This document shows, one piece after another, positions 45,091 through 52,500 of a DNA stretch of 52,500 bases. Source of the stretch: Bigelowiella natans CCMP2755 (taxonomy: Eukaryota > Cercozoa > Chlorarachniophyceae); assembly GCA_000320545.1 (NCBI GenBank), contig ADNK01002450.1:1-52500 (forward strand), read 5' to 3'. The notes under the pieces were generated by a model, which was not told where the DNA came from, ran no database searches, and saw only the letters and a list, made by a program, of their open reading frames with translations. Position numbers and translations under genes: made by a program. Numbering within the stretch: position 1 is the stretch's first letter; the number at the start of each line of letters is the position of its first letter.

Positions 45091-47348
45091 GTATACACGA
45101 CGCTTTTCAGATCCAACATCGACGCCTCGTTCTACCAAAGCAACGACTGAATGCTCGCAGAGGTAGTTACAGCACATCCGCTATGCATCGTCTTACTGCT
45201 GTCGCTAGGTCGTCAATAAAAGCCCCACCAAACCACGACTGCCTTTTCTCTCCCAGGGTTGAGTTCAAACAGAACATGGGGAAAAGAAGGAATAGTCAAG
45301 GAACTATTCGCGAAGCAACGAGTAAGTCCCGCGAGACTGCATCATCTTTATTTTACTTTCCAAGGGATTCGGCTATGATAGAGAAAAAACCCCGCCGTGG
45401 TGTTATTCAAAAGAACTATACTTACCTATCATCCACGCACGTTGTTACACCTGCTGCGAGCATTGCTATTCTGGTGTCTCCCTCGTCTCTTTCCCCCGCC
45501 AACAACATCGTCATTACAGAGCTGCTACAGCCCCCTCCGCATTAATCCTCACGGCAATAAATAATAGGACATACAAAGCCATTCTCAGCTGGTTGCAAGC
45601 ATATGCAGCCTCTGGACGCTAGGGAAGGGAAGGTCTTGCTACTTTCTCGCCACAGTTGCAGAACAGAAACTTGCAAGTTGCGAGAACGATCCCTGCCTCA
45701 CCGCTGCATTTGGTCGTGTGCCTTTATTTTCTGTACAGAAAGCGTTAGAACCCTATATAGGGTGCCGCACGGTGTATGGAGATAAGGACCTCGTAATGGC
45801 AGTCTTCTTACTGCCAAAAGGTATTTATTATCATGCGGTCAAGCTGCATGCAGCACAAGGGGCCAAGGGGGTTTTGTTATTCATTGGTGAGGGGCACTGA
45901 AACACAGCATTGTGCGATTGTCCTTCGCTGAAATCAATACCAATGAGGCACTGAAAGACAGCATTGTGCGATTGTCCTTCACTGGAATCAATGCTCACGA
46001 AGTCTTTTATATCAGGGGTAGCAATGCCCCTCCATGATCATCCTGGAATGACCGTAGCGTCGAAGCTGCTCTATGGAATGGTGGAGGTGGAGGAGTACGA
46101 CTGGGTATTACTGCGCCTGAAATCATATGTTTTCACCTGCATAAATGCGACCAATGATGCCGATGAAGGTTAGGAGTCGATGATGAGGCTGCTCGTGTTT
46201 AACGAGTAGATTCCAATCATCACGCATCGCGAACATATAGTCCATCACATTGAGTCGGCAGCAAGCTGGTCGCACGCTCTTAGCGTTGCCTGCCGTTGCA
46301 TCGTCGCAGGTAGACAAGCCCAAGGGATTTTGCAGAAAGTACACCGAGAAGGGAGATGCCAACGAGATGAAAGTAAACAAGGCAGCAGCACGGATATTTA
46401 ACAGTATCAATTTAATTCAGTATCTACCAGTCACGAAAGGAAAGACACCTGACTCGCGATTGTCCATGCTCATTGCTGCGCTCGAATTGTCCATATCTAG
46501 AGAGCTTTGGATTACATGTGTTTATACATATATATATATATATATATATATATTATTATATTCGTATATTTATACGAAGGGTCATTATTTGTAGGTGCAT
46601 GCCATAGGAGCCGAGTACTGCAATATACATACGTTCAAGGTCGCACATCCCGCTCAGAACGCATGCACGTTAAATAGCTTGTAGATATTGCCAATTGCGA
46701 GTCGAAGGCCCTGCAATGGATATAGTCAGACAAAAGCAAAGCGCTCGCAACTCCTCCTGCGACGTCATCACCCGCTCGTGGTTGAAGGGAAAATCGATGA
46801 TAGCGGGGTTTCTAATAATACGTTCAGCTCCTTTTACACGTTGATTTACTGTTTGTCGTAACATAACGCTACCGTTTATGGCCACCATCACCATCGTCAC
46901 TAAAGAGTCCTCCTGCATCAAGCTGATAAGTGTACTCGTCTTCAGGCGATAACAAATTCGGCGATTTTAGACATCATAACACCGCCTTACGACCCCAAAA
47001 CGCGCTCTCCCAACTTCTACAACCCAACTCTGCTCGAAAATGGTGATCAGTCTCTTCGTCGTCTTTGTCGTTAGTTTTGCTTCGCTTCATCACCCGAACC
47101 CTTACATCGGGGGGGGGGGGAATACAAATGAGGTTGCACCGGGGAGCGTCTTGCCGCGGTGGGATGTTTTCATCGTGAGAGGAATATGCTACGAATCCGT
47201 GTTGTTGTTTGTGTTGGCAAAGATGCCAAACGTTGATTCGTGGGCTGTTCGCATTGATCCCGCGTCGTTGGTGGTAGGCCTGTATATGATGGAGAAGTAC
47301 ATGCCGAGTGAGTTTAGATGTTTCGAGGAGCCTTATCACGGTAAGTAG
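44651..47348 (+). CDS. Thiol dioxygenase, ADO / plant cysteine oxidase family (complete, nine exons)
   Basis: Non-haem iron enzyme family (PCO_ADO, cupin fold) that uses O2 to oxidise cysteamine or N-terminal cysteines of proteins, marking them for the oxygen-dependent N-degron pathway. Exons 44651-44766, 44901-44968, 45257-45321, 45739-45820, 46016-46104, 46310-46429, 46595-46639, 46946-47042 and 47278-47348 join in phase to 250 residues, the normal family length. Signatures: [12 protein letters not shown] (N-terminal helix), [32 protein letters not shown] with two iron-binding His, [19 protein letters not shown] with the third His, [12 protein letters not shown], and the C-terminal EEPYHGK. 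The donor of exon 46310-46429 (cca|gtcacg) is weak. Nine small exons explain why no long ORF exists here. Whether it acts on small thiols or on protein N-termini cannot be told from sequence alone. Confidence 0.93.
45893..45998. repeat. Direct tandem duplication of about 54 bp in a dioxygenase intron
   Basis: GGCACTGAAA-CACAGCATTG through AATCAATAC occurs at 45893 and again at 45947 with a few changes. It sits just upstream of exon 46016-46104, so it could shift splicing if mis-annotated as coding. Confidence 0.9.
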
Positions 47349-47497
47349 CTGCGACGTACGTACTACTCACATTCCAAGGATTAATGGTTTTTTTTTATGA
47401 ATTTTGACTTGTTGGTGAAGGCCGACATTCGAGCACATTTATGGTTTTCTTTTGCGAAATTCGGAAACGCCGCGTATGACCACACACACACACAGAT

Positions 47498-47553
<56 letters not shown>

Positions 47554-47720
47554 ATATATAAAAGCATGAACAATCAACAATATTTCAAGGGCCAAAAGTG
47601 AATATCCCTAATGATCTACTGAGAAACGAGGGTTCTGAAATGCAGGTCATTTGGCAATGCTTGCGCGTGTATAATATCTGTATCATATACACAAACACAC
47701 GCACACATAAATATATACAC

Positions 47721-47758
<38 letters not shown>

Positions 47759-48875
47759 TTATACATACGTGTGCGCGCGCGCGCGTGTGTGTGTGTGTGT
47801 GTATTTCTTTACCTTTTCACATGTACCCCCCCGCCACGAACGAGTTTTCCCATCATGCATTATCTTATGGAAGATAAAACATTATGATTTTGGCAGATGG
47901 AGAAGTAATATTTCCGCATTCAAAGTACTTATAGCTATACAGACCCAGCTCGAGAGAAAAGCATGATACGAATCTACACAGTAATTTCAGGCCATGTTTG
48001 CATCACCTCTTTCGATGGTTGACAGCGCATTGATACATTAAACAAAGTTTGACGAACTAAAATTTCCGGACAGCAGTCTCGATCGTATTGATGCTACTTA
48101 GACTACACATTCCTACATATTTGTTCTGCCCACGTCGTTCAACAAAGCTGCGTGAATATACTTATTTGCACTTACGACGCGCCACATAACTTGTGTATCG
48201 GACGCGAGAAACCATGCTGGCATGCTCATGTGGTTTGGATCTGGCGATTTAGCTAGATTAGCGACGGCGGCAACCTTGAGTCACGCAACGTACTAGTGAT
48301 AGTCTAGCTTTTTGTGAAGCACATGCTGATGCATTTTCCACAAGTAATGCTACTGTGTAAAGGCTAGAATGGCTGCGCGCGCTCACTACTAGCCTAGTAG
48401 TGTCGCCTACAACATGAATGCTCTTCGCTACCTAGCTACTGACCAGCGCAGCAAAACAAACAAACTGTGAACAATCAGAATCCCACGAAGCTAGAACCTA
48501 GACACTGCCTGCTAGCCAGGGCTACATAGCATGCACATGATGGACACCATAAGACATTCGGGCACGCAGCACGTACAGCGTACAGCGTCGTCATGCGACG
48601 CGTAGCGTAGACGCAATGTGTGACAAGTTTTTGTTTGCAAGCTATAGCAAGATGCCAGCTCACACCTAGCTTAGGTAGACCCTAATAAGCGTGCGCAGTG
48701 CCAAAGTGGCGCGTTTTACGTGCAACACACCGGCCGGGTGATTGCTGACAAATGGGATCTCTAGCTAGCAGATCTCACGCGCGACCTATACCTACGACAA
48801 TCCCTAGCTACCCTATTTACATCTTTTAATAATGGTGCCAATATTAATGTACATACCAGGCTTATTGCGTAGCTT
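47349..48875. other. Spacer with microsatellites and CTAG-rich DNA
   Basis: Contains (CA)n(TA)n at 47482-47551, (TA)n at 47723-47756, (GC)n(TG)n at 47773-47801, and from about 48180 to 48830 a stretch rich in CTAG/GCTAGC and TGCATG words. No supported gene on either strand. Confidence 0.55.
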
Positions 48876-49496
48876 TTAGATGCGCATCCTAGGGAGACGG
48901 CGGGACTCTTGCGAAGGTGACGGAGACGATGAGGACGAGGGGGGCGGTGAAGATTGCGAGATTATGCTGGGCGTCTGCCTTCGAGCTGCCCTGTGACGTT
49001 TATCTTTTTTCTTGCTCCTAGAGGTCTGCTTTACTCTCTTTTGGTCTCCAGTCCTCAACCTGGCTACTGCCGATGAAATCGAGCGCTTCGATTTGTAGCT
49101 TGGGCGAGATTTCCGTTGTATTCTGTCGTTGTCTACTGCTGGCAGCTCTATAGCGCCGAATATCGGCTGTTCTGGAGAGTCGCTACTAATCTTTTGGCCA
49201 TTCCCAACTCTCACTGCTATTGGCTTCCTGTACCTTAGAGAGCGTCTCTCCTGAGTTGGAAACCGCGGCGAAGAGGTGTTTCCGGCACGCAAGAGCTCAG
49301 GCTCAAACGTGGACTTGACAGAAGGTTTTTCACTTCGTACGGGGCTAGAGTCTCTGGATACTCTGGGACTTGGAGGGCCCATGCTTACCATACGCGCTGA
49401 TGCTTCCTCTCGTTGCTTCGATTTCCGTGCATTCTCAGCACCTAGTGCCGAGAGATATATGGACCTTCGAGTGCTTGAAACCCTCCCAGATGACGC
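48876..49496 (-). CDS. Ser/Arg-rich basic protein, C-terminal exon
   Basis: Exon starts at 49496 after the acceptor aacaatag and stays open for 206 codons to the stop at 48876-48878. It reads ASSGRVSSTRRSIYLSALGA, then Ser/Pro/Arg-rich sequence (SPRVSRDSSPVRSEKP), a Lys/Arg-rich block (SRSKKKDKRHRAARRQ) and a Ser/Pro tail ending RLPRMRI. The composition fits a disordered nuclear protein (splicing or chromatin associated), but no domain is visible. Upstream exons on this strand above 49496 were not found. Confidence 0.55.
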   Translation of the reverse strand, partial: ASSGRVSSTRRSIYLSALGAENARKSKQREEASARMVSMGPPSPRVSRDSSPVRSEKPSVKSTFEPELLRAGNTSSPRFPTQERRSLRYRKPIAVRVGNGQKISSDSPEQPIFGAIELPAVDNDRIQRKSRPSYKSKRSISSAVARLRTGDQKRVKQTSRSKKKDKRHRAARRQTPSIISQSSPPPSSSSSPSPSQESRRLPRMRI

Positions 49497-50378
49497 CTAT
49501 TGTTCAAACAGCGGAACCCATTCAAACATTCATTGGAGGAGGCGCGCCTTGTCAGTATGTTATCATGAATATATATCTACAAAACGAACTCTGTTTGGTT
49601 TCAATAAGATCGAGGTATTATCTTCACGTAGAGACTTACATGGCGAGGAGGGGTTTCACGCAGAGTCTTACATGGCGAGGAGGGGGGGAGGGCGAAGGGG
49701 GGGGGGATGGGAGATTCGCATGTGCGTCTATGCAGCAAAAAAATAACAACTATTAAAGAGAGCATACAGTGGCCCCCATCCGCTTCGATTGTCGCATCCA
49801 TTTCGCTCCAAGACCTCGAGACGACTCTGAGACCGATAACCAGCTTTAGCCATCGTTGCATAACAGAATACATGCTACTACTACTACTACTAGCACACGC
49901 GCAAAGAGGCCCGCACATGCGAGATACACAACGATAACATAGCGAGGCCGGCTTATGGAGAATTAGCATCCTCGTCACATTAGCACAGAAGACCCCTGCA
50001 CGATTCAAGATCGCTTTTCACCATTACTGAGCGACTTGGTTTTTAAAAAAATAATAAAAAAAGCACACGTTTCTCCCACCTTGGCTAAACTGAGACGTGT
50101 TTGGCTGCTGCAAGATTGTCCCTGAAACTATGGGAAGTGCAGAAGCTCGACGTCCAGACGGTGTTTTCCTGGCGATAAAGTACAAAATGCACTTTATGTA
50201 TACGCGACGATTTGAAGGGCACTTATTGTCGTTGGGGGGTAAAAAGCAGAAAATAGAAGATTTTGCTGCCTAGAAAGCTAAATACTAGGGCTTTTGGCTT
50301 TAGGTATATTCTTACGAATGCGAACGAATACGTACAACCCCCTCCCTCCAACGAAAGCACACACACACACACATACAA

Positions 50379-50419
<41 letters not shown>

Positions 50420-50910
50420 CATAGTTGCTGTATAGACGTAATGCACACATGATAAACATATGACAAATAGCAAGCTCTATCAATCGCAGCATCCGTTCTT
50501 ATCATTTCCCTGATCTAAACACACGCACCTTTCATCCATATTCGTTATTACGCCGCAGACGGGAGGCCTATGAACAGATACGAGGAGAATCATCTTTTAA
50601 ACAACACGTAGTCACCAAAATCGGGGAACTTAACCTATAGTATAAGGCTGCTGAAGCTGAACATCGTACATGCTATTCTTGACAACTAACCGACTAGAGA
50701 TATCCACACTTTCTCCTGCTCTTACTCTCTTCGCCATACCGTACACACGACTATGGCTCTCAACCGCATTTGCAATGTTTCTTGTTTTCCCCGATGCCCA
50801 CTGCCAATTTCCACCCCATAGACGCAATGGCACAACAGACGCATTTGCCTCTTATCCCACAACACATCGTCCCACAAACTGCAGTGCATGAGCAGTAACC
50901 CTACCCGATA
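49497..50910. other. Stretch with no supported gene
   Basis: Contains G-rich runs with a repeated TCTTACATGGCGAGGAGG-like unit (49634-49690), a (CTA)n triplet run near 49874-49891 and a (CA)n run at 50360-50414. Open frames here are low complexity. Confidence 0.45.
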
Positions 50911-51162
50911 GAGAGCGCTGAAGAAAGAGGCGCATTTGAAGTGGCGGCAAAGGAGGCCATCAACCTCGGACTTTCAATAGAGGAATTTCGTCGAGATCCC
51001 ATTGCATCACCACCTATGCTTTCAACTCGAAGCGACCGTGTATTGGCTCTTAGGGATGGTTGCGTCTCTAGAGCTTTCACGCTAGTTGGATCACCTAAGC
51101 TCCTATGTGACAGCAGCGGGGAATTTCTTGGTGATGGCGTCGGGGTAAATCTGATGAAATAA
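50911..51162 (+). CDS. Candidate 3'-terminal exon of unknown function
   Basis: After an acceptor-like cccgatag the frame ESAEERGAFEVAAKEAINLG, then LSIEEFRRDPIASPPMLSTR, SDRVLALRDG and CDSSGEFLGDGVGVNLMK runs to a taa stop at 51160-51162. Amino-acid pattern is protein-like (helical start, polar middle). No upstream exon could be joined and no family was recognised. Confidence 0.4.
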   Translation, partial: ESAEERGAFEVAAKEAINLGLSIEEFRRDPIASPPMLSTRSDRVLALRDGCVSRAFTLVGSPKLLCDSSGEFLGDGVGVNLMK

Positions 51163-51900
51163 AACGATTATTTGGGTCGTTGCTTCATCCTCAGGTAGTG
51201 CTGGTGTTTAAAGATTAATCAAGACTATGCCTATTCTTAATTGGCAATGCTTGGGCAACGATATCTCAACGAGTATAGCGGGGCAAAATTAACAAAGATT
51301 TGAGGGGTAGTCGGAGGTGCTACCTAGACAAGTATTGCTCGGTCGCCAATCGAAGCGATCGAACGGAATCTGACTTCATATTGCGCTTAGTCTCTGCGTC
51401 AACCGTGAAGCCTGGCATTTTACCCAAAAAAGAACGCTATTACTTCCGCTGCGTAACAGGAGTGACGAGCTGAATGATGTATTGCTAACGAATGTCCAAA
51501 GGGGGGGGGCGGATCTCCTGATGGTCAGTGTTTTCGTAGTAGAAGTACCGATTGTGATGAAGCAGCTTGTTTTGTGGACAAACTGCAGCTCACGATCAAT
51601 GTCCTCATCAGAATCCACAACCAAGTCGTTGATATCATGAATAACGAAGCCCAGCTTTACATCGTCCGCAGCCTGGGAATCTAGACAGAAGATGCAAAAC
51701 ACATTCCTCACTGCATGCGCGTTGAGAGCTGAATCGGATTCAAGTGCGGAATTTTGAGCTTTGTCTGAGGAGAGCACCCCCGCCTCTTCGCACCCAGAAT
51801 TACTTCCGAATCGCACCTCATGGCAAGCGATTTGGGATTGGTACACTTCGTGCTGTAAAGAATCCCCCTCTCTCTCTCCGTCGCAACGTTTACGTTCGCA

Positions 51901-51943
<43 letters not shown>

Positions 51944-52500
51944 AGTGCTACTGTCATACGTCAGTGGCTGCAGCGCACGCGCGTGTGTTCTCGTACCTTT
52001 CTCAATCAAAACGACGCGTTTACCAAAGAAGTAAAACCCGATTTTCCCAGTCATAAAACGGATGCGAACAGTCGAATTTTGCGGAGGCTTGGCGGAGTCT
52101 TTGCCTTGAATAAACAAGCATACGGTTTAAGAACGGTGCCGTGCTGGGGTGCTTAATGCACATATCGGTCTACACCCCGCGCACTATACAAGTCTGCCCC
52201 TTACACATTCTGGTTTCTAGTGAAAGAGGCTGCGCGCCGGCTACTCGTAGGAAAGTCACGTGAAATGAATTGGAAATGAGATGGAAAGGATATTACCCCA
52301 AGCGGCACATAGACAGAATATCAGGAAAGGGGCAAAGAAGAAAATTTCCAGAGCCCTGAGAGAAAAGGGAAGATCATTAATCTTCCGTAAACTTGTGTAG
52401 GCAGCATCTTCATATTCATTCTCATGTGCTCGCATGCACTGGAAAAGCTCAAATCTGCTTTCGCTTACTCTCAGCTTTGGAAATAATTATAAGCCCGAAA
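51163..52500. other. Right edge, possible minus-strand exon and microsatellite
   Basis: A minus-strand open frame (51376-51957) contains a plausible segment (GFVIHDINDLVVDSDEDIDR) that may be a coding exon, but its N-terminal part is the translation of a (CT)n/(GA)n run at 51902-51939. The remaining DNA to 52500 shows no supported gene. Confidence 0.35.

Noticed and set aside
45111-45162. Possible dioxygenase exon with good acceptor (ttttcag) and donor (ag|gtagtt)
   Set aside because: Its phase does not fit on both sides in any frame, while skipping it joins 44968 to 45257 in perfect phase and gives the family sequence.
1-52500. CRISPR arrays, rRNA and tRNA genes
   Set aside because: No spaced direct repeats with unique spacers, no rRNA-like core and no clover-leaf with an intact B-box was seen; the short GTTCGAA hits (for example near 8480 and 30912) lack the rest of a tRNA.

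Overview
This is nuclear DNA of a microbial eukaryote. Nearly every gene is split by GT-AG introns, the intergenic DNA is full of (TA)n, (CA)n and triplet microsatellites, and there are eukaryote-only products (a nucleoporin, an RCC1 propeller, a RING finger). A secreted GH7 cellulase with a non-fungal C-terminal module, next to a cysteamine/cysteine dioxygenase, would suit a free-living or saprotrophic aquatic protist such as a labyrinthulomycete. That is inference only; the sequence does not fix the lineage. Exons below were joined by hand from splice motifs, reading phase and protein motifs.

Layout. 1-5472 (+): most of a Nup155/Nup170-type inner-ring nucleoporin, GC-rich, entering from the left edge, with a reading-frame break at a run of 17 G. 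5473-8170: gene-free DNA rich in microsatellites and in CTAG/TGCA palindromes. 8172-9573: a RING-H2 protein and an uncertain ORF on the minus strand, and an acidic protein on the plus strand. 10127-10957 (+): a complete four-exon dUTPase. 11880-17595 (-): a complete, very young Ty3-type LTR retrotransposon with identical 326-bp LTRs, a 4-bp target duplication and one uninterrupted 1657-codon Gag-Pol frame. 18189-19694 (+): an intronless GH7 cellulase with signal peptide, Pro/Ser linker and a six-cysteine tail.

20403-35671 (-): AT-rich DNA with several intron-rich minus-strand genes. These include a 356-aa unknown protein, unknown basic or acidic proteins (one ending in a methionine run), and a protein with seven RCC1 repeats spread over at least 16 small exons. 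36035-38317 (+): a ten-exon, 260-aa unknown protein placed head-to-head with the RCC1 gene. 38318-44650: mostly repeats. 44651-47348 (+): a complete nine-exon, 250-aa thiol dioxygenase of the ADO / plant cysteine oxidase family. 47349-52500: palindrome-rich spacer and a few uncertain coding exons.

The genes do not form one pathway. The recurring themes are extreme gene fragmentation (exons down to 16-31 bp, introns down to about 46 bp), recent retrotransposition beside an intronless cellulase, and a sharp change in composition between the left and middle parts of the window.
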